Source: Baffinella frigidus (taxonomy: Eukaryota > Cryptophyceae > Cryptomonadales > Baffinellaceae). Taken from it: DNA of 10,426 nt. Each line of letters begins with the position of its first letter. Position 1 is the first letter of the stretch. The notes beneath the pieces were generated by a model that was not told the DNA's origin, searched no databases, and saw only the letters and a list, made by a program, of their open reading frames with translations. Location: the NCBI GenBank assembly GCA_026770585.1, contig MU646927.1:80044-90469 (forward strand). The letters are read 5' to 3'. This document shows positions 5,132 through 10,426 of the stretch, one piece after another. Position numbers and translations under genes: made by a program.

Positions 5132-6851
5132 ATGGCGTACTCCTCCGGCCCGATGATGGGCGCTCAGATGCAGCCGGTTCAGTACATGCAGCAGCAGCCG
5201 ATGATGATGGAGCAGCCGATCCAGTACATGCAGCAGCCCATGATGATGGAGCAGCCCGTGCAGTACATGGTGCGTGCCCGGCCTGGGACATTAAAACCCA
5301 TCTCGGTGATATGGGTGTTCAGCGGCGGGCATGGACGCGTGAGGGGCGCAGGGGGCGCCGGTGGGGGGCAATGGCGGCGCTGCAGCGTTCTGAAGCGTGC
5401 GCCGCTGGATCCTACCTGTGCGGGCGTTGCTGCCCGCGGCAAGTGCTCGCAGGATCCGTTGTCAGCAATTGGAGGACTGGCGCGTGCGGGGTCCCAAAAC
5501 CGTGGCCCCTGGGTGCGTGCCTGCGGTTTCAGCTGATCTAACCCCGCTCCCCCCTCGCAGTCGCAGCCCCCCGTGCAGTACCAGCAGCAGGCGGCACCGG
5601 CACCGCTGCCGACCCTGATGTCTCTGGATGAGATGAACGCGCCCCCCGGCTACAAGTTCGCGGGCTACGCCCCTGCTCCCGAGGTCGGCGAGTCGAACCC
5701 CGGGTATGGCGCCCTTCCTCTCTGCGACTCCGATACACTTGACACTCGCACCATCGCGCGTATGATAACTGGGAAAGGAAGGCTGCACATTTTCGCGAGG
5801 CGAAGATAGCACGCGTGCTCCGCAGCAGTCGCAATTGTTCAACTGCCACCCCTGGGCCACCTTAGCTCGGCGCGCCGGAGCACACCACCTCACACCACCA
5901 GAACCTTACCCTACCGCTCATCCAGGTGGTCGTACGAGAACGGCAAGTGGCTCTTCACCGGCGTGCAGGCGGCCCCGGCCCCTGCGCCGATCCAGTACGC
6001 GCCGCAGCCCGTGCAGCAGCAGCCGATGATGATGATGGAGCAGCCGGTGCAGTACATGCAGCAGCAGCCGGTGCAGTACATGCAGCAGCAGCCGATGCAG
6101 TACATGCAGTCGATGGTACCCCCCCGCTCCCTCTCACCCTCTACCTACCCCTCACTCTCGCCACCCTCTCGACCCCCCGACCCAACGGCATGAATTAGCG
6201 CCGGAGTCTCTCCGTTACCGTTGCACCAGCATCTTGCGACGGCGTGTGTCTTTGCTAGACCCTGGTCCTGAGGCAAGAGATGATGGTATCGGAGGCGCGT
6301 GTGTTCCTCTTGAGGGGACGTTACGTTGACGACCCTTTTTGATGTTTGGCGAGTTGGAGTGATCAGGGCATCGGTTGGTATCCTCACATGGGCATCCGCG
6401 ATTCTGGAGAGACACGCGAAGAGACACGCGTTTAGTTTCGTGACACATTGCGTGGTCATTGTGGCCACGGTAGGAAAGGGTGGAGCTGGTTTTCAATACC
6501 GGTCGTTGCACTTTCTTCGCTGTCACGTGCGGCACAGGTTATGAGATGATCTTGAAACCCTTGTTGTGGCAAAGGTTATGTGAGATGGTCCTGAATCCCT
6601 CACCCCAATGAGCTGATCCCTAACCCCCAAACCCATTCCACTCCGAGCCACAAGATTTCAGCTAAGTCAACCAGCTCACCTAAGTCAACTTTCCCCTGTT
6701 TTCGTTTAGATGGACCTGGCTACTATGTACGGCATTTGACTTAAGGCGCTGGCTTTCAGGGGGAGTTGACTGAGGCGAAATGTTCTGACTCCGTGTGCAT
6801 TCGCAGCCGATGTCGTACGCGCCGCAGCAGCAGATGTACTACCAGCAGTAA
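5132..6851 (+). CDS. Gln/Met/Pro/Tyr-rich repeat protein, four exons, unknown function
   Basis: I reconstruct exons 5132-5269, 5561-5703, 5926-6115 and 6807-6851, which give 171 residues ending at TAA. All three introns are GT-AG (gtgcgt...ctcgcag, gtatgg...atccag, gtaccc...ttcgcag) with phases 0, 2 and 0, and the frame stays open throughout. The N-terminal third and the C-terminal half are low complexity. They are built from a QP(V/I/M)QYM unit seen six times, linked by QQQ and MMM(M)EQ runs. The middle, about residues 63-110, looks folded and carries SLDEMNAPPGYKFAGY, then NPGWSYENGKWLFTGV. I see no signal peptide or membrane segment. Exons 1 and 3 share nearly the same DNA repeat, so the gene grew by internal duplication. 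I recognise no family. A scaffold, adhesive or condensate-forming role would be a guess. The ATG at 5132 was chosen because low-complexity coding sequence begins there and upstream in-frame sequence is T-rich leader. Confidence 0.82.
6679..6775. repeat. Inverted-repeat element in intron 3
   Basis: CCTAAGTCAACTTTCCCCTG at 6679-6698 pairs with CAGGGGGAGTTGACTGAGG at 6757-6775, with one base of slack and a mismatch. A second, weaker pair lies inside and beside it (CTAAGTCAAC near 6662 and TTTGACTTAAGG near 6734). The right end shares TTTCAGGGGGAGTTGACT with the foldback element at 3143-3475. It ends 31 bases before the exon 4 acceptor, so it may provide part of the branch point or pyrimidine-tract region. 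The rest of intron 3 (6116-6678) holds no feature I can name except a CCCTAACCCCCAAACCC telomere-like patch near 6618. Confidence 0.6.
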
Positions 6852-7117
6852 TCCACGAACCAAGATTCGGCTGCTCAGTATCGTATATTACGAGCAGTCT
6901 CATATACGAGCAGTCTCGATATCCCTTAAGGGACATACGAGAGCTGAGCCAGAGAGGTCTAGGGGAAGGGGGTCCCGTTTTTCGGCGGGGTCTTCGGCGG
7001 GGAGTGTGGTAGAGGGATGAGTTGTAAGCGGCGGAGGTGAGGTGTCGCGCGTCGTGATTGTTTTTAAGAAAGGTACAGACACCGAAAAAAAACTGCGTGC
7101 TGCCCTGCAGCTACAGG
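6852..7117. other. 3' flank of the repeat-protein gene, small tandem repeats
   Basis: Two 16-base units starting TACGAGCAGTCTC stand in tandem at 6889-6904 and 6905-6920. The palindrome TATCCCTTAAGGGA follows directly at 6920-6933. It looks like the two ends of a family B element joined with the middle missing, perhaps an excision footprint. TTCGGCGGGG is repeated near 6979-7001. GCTGCCCTGCAGCTACA at 7099-7115 recurs exactly at 7357-7373 on the far side of the next element. No AATAAA signal is seen after the stop codon. Confidence 0.5.
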
Positions 7118-7333
7118 GGTACCTCGCTCATAAGAAACCGCACCCCCTTGAGGACCACTATCCCTTGAGTGACCAGTAGGGTCATACTCCCTACCGTAGG
7201 GCCCTAGGACCTGCCTAGCTAGGGCTTCCACGGGCGATTATTCACCCGTTGGTCACTTAAGGGATAGGTAGGACCCTAGGCATAGGCCTACTGTAGGGTC
7301 GTAGGAGGAGGCGGTTTCTTATGAGCGAGGTAC
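7118..7333. mobile_element. Family A element 1, split by a nested family B element
   Basis: Ends GGTACCTCGCTCATAAGAAACCGC (left) and its inverse GCGGTTTCTTATGAGCGAGGTAC (right) form about 23-bp terminal inverted repeats. The interior holds the CCTAGGCATAGGCCTACTGTAGGG core of this family. A 108-bp family B element sits at 7159-7266. Without it, the element would be about 108 bp, close to the intact copies at 8078-8187 and 8192-8301. A 17-base direct repeat flanks the element at some distance (7099-7115 and 7357-7373). There is no transposase, so it must be non-autonomous if it moves at all. Confidence 0.85.
7159..7266 (+). mobile_element. Family B MITE-like element 1 (nested)
   Basis: A 108-bp unit with ends TATCCCTTGAGTGACCAG and TGGTCACTTAAGGGATA. 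The interior has CCCTACCGTAGGGCCCTAGG and the hairpin ACGGGCG...CGCCCGT-like block near 7230-7250. It is nearly identical to 9850-9953, differing mainly by a four-base CTAG duplication in the middle. It sits inside a family A element, so it inserted later. Outer TA...TA would fit a TA target duplication, but the flanking bases cannot prove it. Confidence 0.85.
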
Positions 7334-7762
7334 ATGTAGCCCTGTAGAGACCGCACGCTGCCCTGCAGCTACACGTAGACACTGAATACTGCTCTACAGG
7401 TTGGCGTTGTGCATGCAGAGAGATTGATAATTTATTGCCAAACAACCAGCGTCAGCGCCGCACATGCTACGCATTGTGCCACTTACTGTACCCCGTGTCG
7501 GCCGCTCATACGAGCATTTTCCGGATGGATTCTAACTCCACCTCCTACATTGTGCATGCACCTGCTTCACAGGGTAACTCATCTCGCTCGCAAAAAGGCA
7601 CACTCCCCTAGAACCTCATCGGCATGCACACTCGAGCAATTGTTTGGAACCTGTGCCGGGGAATTCCAGGACAGAAATGGCAAAAATGTACATGTACTGC
7701 TGTCTTAAACTGTACTCCTCTGGCCCGATCACACACACACACACACGGTAAGCACCTACCTG
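7334..7762. other. Intergenic stretch, no gene seen
   Basis: An open frame of 99 codons starts at 7409, but it has no domain, no compositional bias typical of the two genes above, and no obvious splice partners. Features seen are the second copy of GCTGCCCTGCAGCTACA at 7357-7373 and an (AC)8 microsatellite at 7731-7746. The rest appears unique in this window. Confidence 0.5.
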
Positions 7763-7779
7763 GGTACCTCGCTCATAAG
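7763..7779 (+). repeat. Solo end of a family A element
   Basis: GGTACCTCGCTCATAAG matches the left terminus of the family A elements exactly and then the match stops. No inverse end follows before 7971. It is a truncated copy or a remnant. Confidence 0.75.
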
Positions 7780-7828
7780 CAATGTGAACGCTACAAGCAC
7801 GGCCTAAGTGAATGTACTGAAAGGAGGC

Positions 7829-7905
7829 TTAAGTGAATCTACGCCGACGTCCTCAGAATCTTGCGTCCTTAGATGCCCTTGGAGCCTAGATACCCACAAG
7901 CGACG
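7829..7905 (+). repeat. Dispersed repeat, partner of 9255-9333
   Basis: About 77 bases align with 9255-9333 in the same orientation. Anchors are CTAAGTGAAT, GTCCTCA-AA, CTTGC-TCC, TGCCCTT, AGCCTA and CCCACA. The present copy runs straight into the inverted half-element at 7903. The partner begins four bases after a family B element. The repeat may be part of a larger unit that carries the hairpin elements. Confidence 0.65.
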
Positions 7906-8074
7906 CCCAACCCCCCAGGGCCACCATAGGGCCCCAGGCATGGTCCTACACCCCTGTACAGGGGTACAGGGGTACCTCGCTCATAAGAAACCGCCTCCCC
8001 CTAGGACCCTACAGTAGGACCATGCCTGGGGTCCTATGGGGGTCCTAGGGGGGTGGGCGTATGAGCGAGGTACC
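7903..8074. mobile_element. Family A element 2 with an extra inverted half
   Basis: The complete element is 7971-8074: GGTACCTCGCTCATAAGAAACCGCC, then CCTAGGACCCTACAGTAGG, ending ATGAGCGAGGTACC. In the right terminus the TTTCTT part is shortened. Upstream, 7903-7949 (ACGCCCAACCCCCC then CCCCAGGCATGGTCCTAC) is the reverse complement of the element's right half, so the pair forms a larger hairpin. The two parts are joined by CCCCTGTACAGGGG, itself a palindrome. Confidence 0.8.
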
Positions 8075-8077
8075 CCT

Positions 8078-8187
8078 GTACCTCGCTCATAAGAAACCCG
8101 CATCTCCTAGGACCCTACAGTAGGCCTATGCCTAGTAGGGCCCTGTGGTGGTCCTAGGGGGGTGGGCGTTTCTCATGAGCGAGGTAC
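8078..8187. mobile_element. Family A element 3
   Basis: A 110-bp copy running GTACCTCGCTCATAAGAAACCC to GTTTCTCATGAGCGAGGTAC. The core is CCTAGGACCCTACAGTAGG then CCTATGCCTAG. It starts four bases after the end of element 2 and is followed by element 4 after CCCT, so three units stand in a row with the same short spacers. That suggests either repeated insertion at GTAC or tandem amplification. Confidence 0.85.
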
Positions 8188-8191
8188 CCCT

Positions 8192-8301
8192 GTACCTTGC
8201 CCATAAGAAACCCGCATCCCCTAGGACCCTACAGTAGGCCTATGCCTAGGGCCCAATGGTGGTCCTAGCCAGGGGGGGTGGGGGTCTTATGAGCGAGGTA
8301 C
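8192..8301. mobile_element. Family A element 4
   Basis: A 110-bp copy whose left end is slightly diverged (GTACCTTGCCCATAAGAAACCC) and whose right end is CTTATGAGCGAGGTAC. The core CCTAGGACCCTACAGTAGG and CCTATGCCTAGGGCCC are kept. An insertion CCAGG lies before the G run near 8271. It is the last of the three-element row. Confidence 0.85.
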
Positions 8302-8344
8302 CCCTTTACATGCCTCTTGCACTGCCTGAGGAACACCAACAGAC

Positions 8345-8521
8345 CACACGAGCTGTCCATGCGAACAGAATAAAAGAACATTTTAAAATGTGTGGGGAAA
8401 TGATCACGTTTCCGTACGGATGTCCGTACGGTAACGTGATCAAATGCTGACTTGTGGCGTGTTTCCTGGGCAGTGATCCAATAATTGACTTATGAATCTG
8501 TTCGCATTGACAGCCTCGTGT
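8345..8521. mobile_element. 177-bp inverted-repeat element with strong central hairpin
   Basis: The outer arms 8345-8369 (CACACGAGCTGTCCATGCGAACAGA, within the limits of one mismatch and one inserted base) pair with 8497-8521. Inside lies a hairpin of 20-bp arms, 8401-8420 and 8423-8442, with one mismatch and a two-base loop (TGATCACGTTTCCGTACGGA). The right part, 8430-8495, recurs at 1769-1836. No coding capacity is present. Its termini are unlike families A, B, C and D. Confidence 0.75.
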
Positions 8522-8559
8522 GAGACGCCATCGGTTCCAGCTCGCACAGGGGTAGAGGG

Positions 8560-8667
8560 GTGCCTCGCTCATAAGAAACAGCCTTCTCCTAGGACCCTAC
8601 CATGGGGGGGGGGCAGCTTCTTGTCCTTTAGGTGTGAGCGAGGTTTCCCTGTACCTCGCTCACAAGG
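8560..8667. mobile_element. Degenerate family A element 5 plus solo end
   Basis: The left end GTGCCTCGCTCATAAGAAACAGCC and the shortened right end GTGTGAGCGAGGT at about 8632-8643 bound a reduced core that keeps CTCCTAGGACCCTACCATGG. A further left-type end, GTACCTCGCTCACAAGG, follows at 8651-8667 with no element attached. This copy is the most decayed of the complete ones. Confidence 0.7.
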
Positions 8668-9146
8668 TGCGTACAATCTGCATACGCTTGCCGTTAAGTT
8701 TGTGGATATAACACCAACAGAAAAAAACCGAGGCCTCTTCGTTCTTGGTATTTAAGAACAACCGTATTTCTGCCGAGATCCTCTGCACCGGGAGGCCTGA
8801 ATGATCCGAAAGGAAGCATGGCTTTTCTGCAGAACCAGTTCCGGTGTCCGCCTATGTTGGGAGCTCGAAGAACCTAACGGACCTAAAGGACCTACAAACA
8901 CTTGTTCCGCTTCTTAATCCGCGGCCTCTGTGAGCCTCGGTCAGTCAGGTTGCGAGCCTCGGTCATGGGCCAGGTCGCGAGCCTCTAGTTGACTGATGTG
9001 AAGGGTCAATGAACTGCTCTCGCTGCTCCCGCGCTCCCCTCCCCTCCCCCTCGCACTCCCCCCCCCCTCACTTTTGCAACTTTCAGATCCTGATTCGGTG
9101 TCTGTGGTCACCTCACCCTGAGATTCTGAATCACAGTTGATGTGGG
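8668..9146. other. Intergenic stretch with minor tandem repeats, no gene seen
   Basis: Three 9-base units ACCTAACGG/ACCTAAAGG/ACCTACAAA lie at 8872-8898. GAGCCTCGGTCA-type units start at 8932, 8954 and 8979 with periods of 22-25 bases. A pyrimidine-rich C run lies at 9036-9070. Nothing resembles a coding exon or an RNA gene. No family A or B copy is present. Confidence 0.5.
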
Positions 9147-9251
9147 TATCCCTTAAGTGCCCAGGCCGTCAAATTTGATGGCCAAGAGGTCCTAGGTAGG
9201 TCCTAGGACCCTACCGTAGGGCGTATGTGCCTACTGGGCACTTAAGGGATA
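9147..9251 (-). mobile_element. Family B element 2 (reverse orientation, second subtype)
   Basis: A 105-bp unit from TATCCCTTAAGTGCCCAGG to CCTACTGGGCACTTAAGGGATA. Its right half, reverse-complemented, matches the left half of 9850-9953 (CAGTAGG, ATACGCCCTACCGTAGGG). Its other half has a different hairpin, GTCAAATTTGA, in place of the ACGGGCGATTATT block. It therefore shares one half with the first subtype and has exchanged the other half. Confidence 0.82.
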
Positions 9252-9254
9252 GGC

Positions 9255-9333
9255 TCTAAGTGAATATCTGTTGGGAGTCCTCATAACCTTGCATCCGTTG
9301 CCCTTAAAGCCTAAATTCCCACAGTTGATCTCG
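9255..9333 (+). repeat. Dispersed repeat, partner of 7829-7905
   Basis: This is the second copy of the roughly 77-base repeat, with shared TAAGTGAAT, AGTCCTCA, CTTGCATCC, GCCCTT and CCCACA. It is three bases shorter in the middle and has scattered substitutions, about three quarters identical by eye. It begins just after a family B element. Confidence 0.62.
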
Positions 9334-9336
9334 CCC

Positions 9337-9490
9337 TCGGATTTAATTTCGGACCAAGACAGAATCTGTCCCGCTATCTTAGGCCCCCCACGCGGAAGGT
9401 AAGGGTGTATATGCTATGTTAGGCTCAAATGATGCTATCTTACGCCTTTTCATCAGGACAGATTCTGGTATGGTCCGAGATGAGATTTGA
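9337..9490. mobile_element. About 154-bp inverted-repeat element with GCTATCTTA repeats
   Basis: CGGACCAAGACAGAATCTGTCC at 9350-9371 pairs with 9456-9477 with about four mismatches. Weaker pairing extends outward (CCTCGGATTTAATTT near 9335 against GAGATTTGAGG near 9482). Between the arms GCTATSTTASGCY occurs three times in direct orientation near 9373, 9413 and 9434. That is unusual, because other hairpins here have no direct repeats inside. Confidence 0.65.
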
Positions 9491-9533
9491 GGACGTCGTA
9501 CACCGAGGTCCGGGGCGGGTGCAGGGGTACAGG

Positions 9534-9745
9534 GGTACCTCGCTCATAAGAAACTGCCTCCCCCCTAGGACCACCGTACAGGTGGTCACCAAAGCACCAT
9601 ACGACAGGTGCTCTCCTTCTCCGTCGTTTTTGTGGGTTTTTTGTTTGCTACTCCACCAAAGCACCATACGAGAGACTCGTGTAGGGCCCTAGGCATAGGC
9701 CTACCATGGGTCCTAGGGGGAGGTGGTTTCTTATGAGCGAGGTAC
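9534..9745. mobile_element. Family A element 6 with an internal insertion
   Basis: The left end GGTACCTCGCTCATAAGAAACTGCC and right end GGTGGTTTCTTATGAGCGAGGTAC bound the element. The core CCCTAGGCATAGGCCTACCATGGG is kept in the right half. About 110 extra bases lie between. They carry the direct repeat CACCAAAGCACCATACGA at 9587-9604 and 9654-9671. The insert is not a family B element and was not seen elsewhere in the window. Confidence 0.8.
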
Positions 9746-9749
9746 CCTT

Positions 9750-9966
9750 GTACCTCACTCATAAGAAATTGCCACCCGCTAGATCGCTGCAGGTACAGTA
9801 GGGCCTATCTAGGGCCCTATGGTGGTCCTAGAGGGGGGGGACGCGCTTGTATCCCTTAAGTGACCAGTAGGCTCATACGCCCTACCGTAGGGCCCTAGGA
9901 CCTGCCTAGGGCTTCCACGGGCGATTATTCGCCCGTTGGTCACTTAAGGGATAATAAGCGAGGTAC
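9750..9966. mobile_element. Family A element 7, split by a nested family B element
   Basis: The left end GTACCTCACTCATAAGAAATTGCC is followed by the core (AGTAGGGCCTATCTAGGGCCCTATGG in outline) and then, in place of a normal right end, by the family B element at 9850-9953. ATAAGCGAGGTAC at 9954-9966 supplies the remaining right terminus. A further inverse solo end, TGAGCGAGGTAC, follows at 9977-9988. This is the second independent case in the window of B within A. Confidence 0.78.
9850..9953 (+). mobile_element. Family B element 3 (nested)
   Basis: A 104-bp copy from TATCCCTTAAGTGACCAGTAGG to CGTTGGTCACTTAAGGGATA. It is almost identical to 7159-7266, including the GGCTTCCACGGGCGATTATT block. 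It lies near the right end of a family A element. High identity between the two copies suggests recent activity relative to the decayed A copies. Confidence 0.85.
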
Positions 9967-10013
9967 CGCGCTCGTATGAGCGAGGTACAGGAGATGTGTG
10001 GGCCATGTTTTTT

Positions 10014-10204
10014 CAAAACCTAAACCCCAAACCCCAAACTCTCAACCCTAAACCGTGGCCTGTTCCACAGGGGTACCTGTCTCACAAGGCCCCCTGAACC
10101 CTAAAACCCAAACCCAAACCTAAACCCTGAACCCTGAACCCTGAACCCTAAACCTTAAACTCTAAACCATGAACCCTGAACCCTGAACCCTAAACCCTAA
10201 GCCC
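10014..10204 (-). repeat. Degenerate C-rich telomere-like array with a solo family A end
   Basis: Units CCTAAAC, CCCCAAA, CCCTAAA and CCCTGAA occur at 10014-10057 and again at 10092-10204. They are interrupted by a degenerate family A terminus, GGTACCTGTCTCACAAGG, at 10072-10089. Within the second block CCCTGAA and CCCTAAA alternate in short homogeneous runs. The strand orientation (C-rich on plus) is opposite to a right chromosome end. Confidence 0.85.
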
Positions 10205-10309
10205 TATCCCTTAAGTGGCCAGGTGGTCAAATTTGACCGCCAATAGGTCCTAGGCTGGTCCTAGGGCCCTACGGTAGGGCGTATGAGCCTACTGGGCACT
10301 TAAGGGATA
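10205..10309 (-). mobile_element. Family B element 4, inserted in a telomere-like array
   Basis: A 105-bp copy of the second subtype, from TATCCCTTAAGTGGCCAGG to CTACTGGGCACTTAAGGGATA, with the GTCAAATTTGAC hairpin. It is flanked on the left by CCCTAAGCCC and on the right by CCATAAAC, so it interrupts heptamer repeats. It is close to the element at 9147-9251 and shares its orientation. Confidence 0.85.
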
Positions 10310-10426
10310 CCATAAACAATAAACCATAAACCATAAACCATACCCCAAACCCCAAACCCCAAACCCCAAACCCCAAACCCCAAACCCCAAACCCCAAACC
10401 CCAAACCCCAAACCCCAAACCCCAAA
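10310..10426 (-). repeat. CCATAAA and CCCCAAA heptamer arrays
   Basis: A few CCATAAA/CAATAAA units (10310-10342) are followed by twelve perfect CCCCAAA units (10343-10426) that run off the window. As G strand the unit is TTTGGGG, one base from TTTAGGG. As at the left edge, one variant has been homogenised and the orientation is not that of a chromosome terminus at this side. Confidence 0.93.

Noticed and set aside
5462-5893. A 143-codon minus-strand frame containing GAIPGV, echoing the RhoGEF exon
   Set aside because: The peptide resemblance is short and lies antisense to exon 2 of the repeat-protein gene; the surrounding residues do not match a DH domain.
7118-8667. Regularly spaced repeats that could suggest a CRISPR array
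   Set aside because: The repeats are inverted pairs bounding related cores, not direct repeats with unique spacers, and the window is eukaryotic.
9429-9692. An 87-codon plus-strand frame
   Set aside because: It crosses the arm of one hairpin element and the left end of a family A element, so it is repeat-derived.
7118-9966. Open frames containing TSLIRN or MSEVPLY peptides
   Set aside because: They are translations of the two ends of family A repeats in either direction, not conserved proteins.

Overview
The window looks like nuclear DNA from a GC-rich eukaryotic microbe, most likely a protist or alga. Two genes can be reconstructed only with spliceosomal GT-AG introns. There are no operon-like gene strings and no bacterial start signals. 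Much of the sequence consists of short foldback repeats and degenerate TTTAGGG-type heptamers. TTTAGGG-type telomeric repeats are known from green algae, plants, dinoflagellates and other lineages, so they do not fix the taxon, and I do not name a species.

Layout. 1-88 is a TTGAGGG heptamer array. 321-434 is a head-to-head telomere-like junction. 845-1741 holds nested foldback elements, including an imperfect palindrome several hundred bases long centred near 1198. 1837-2415 holds a GA microsatellite and a 133-bp inverted-repeat element. 2417-4485 holds, on the minus strand, the 5' part of a RhoGEF (DH-domain) gene. Its exon 3 exists in one good copy, one near-identical tandem copy and one decayed fragment. 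An inverted copy of the gene's 5' end lies inside its own intron 2. 4486-5131 is the divergent intergenic region. 5132-6851 is a complete four-exon gene on the plus strand for a 171-residue Gln/Met/Pro/Tyr-rich repeat protein. From about 7100 to the end I see no gene. That stretch is packed with two MITE-like families. Family A (ends GGTACCTCGCTCATAAG) has about six to seven copies plus solo ends. Family B (ends TATCCCTTAAGTG, about 105 bp) has four copies, two of them nested inside A elements and one inside a telomere-like array. The window ends in twelve perfect CCCCAAA heptamers.

The RhoGEF fragment would act on Rho/Rac-type GTPases at membranes or the cytoskeleton. The repeat protein has no function I recognise. 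The two genes share a divergent 646-bp upstream region but nothing shows that they work together. The most notable signals are the tandem exon duplication and inverted 5'-end copy in the RhoGEF gene, the nesting of B elements in A elements, the CCTAGG-rich core shared between families, and the fact that telomere-like arrays at both window edges run in the orientation opposite to a real chromosome end.
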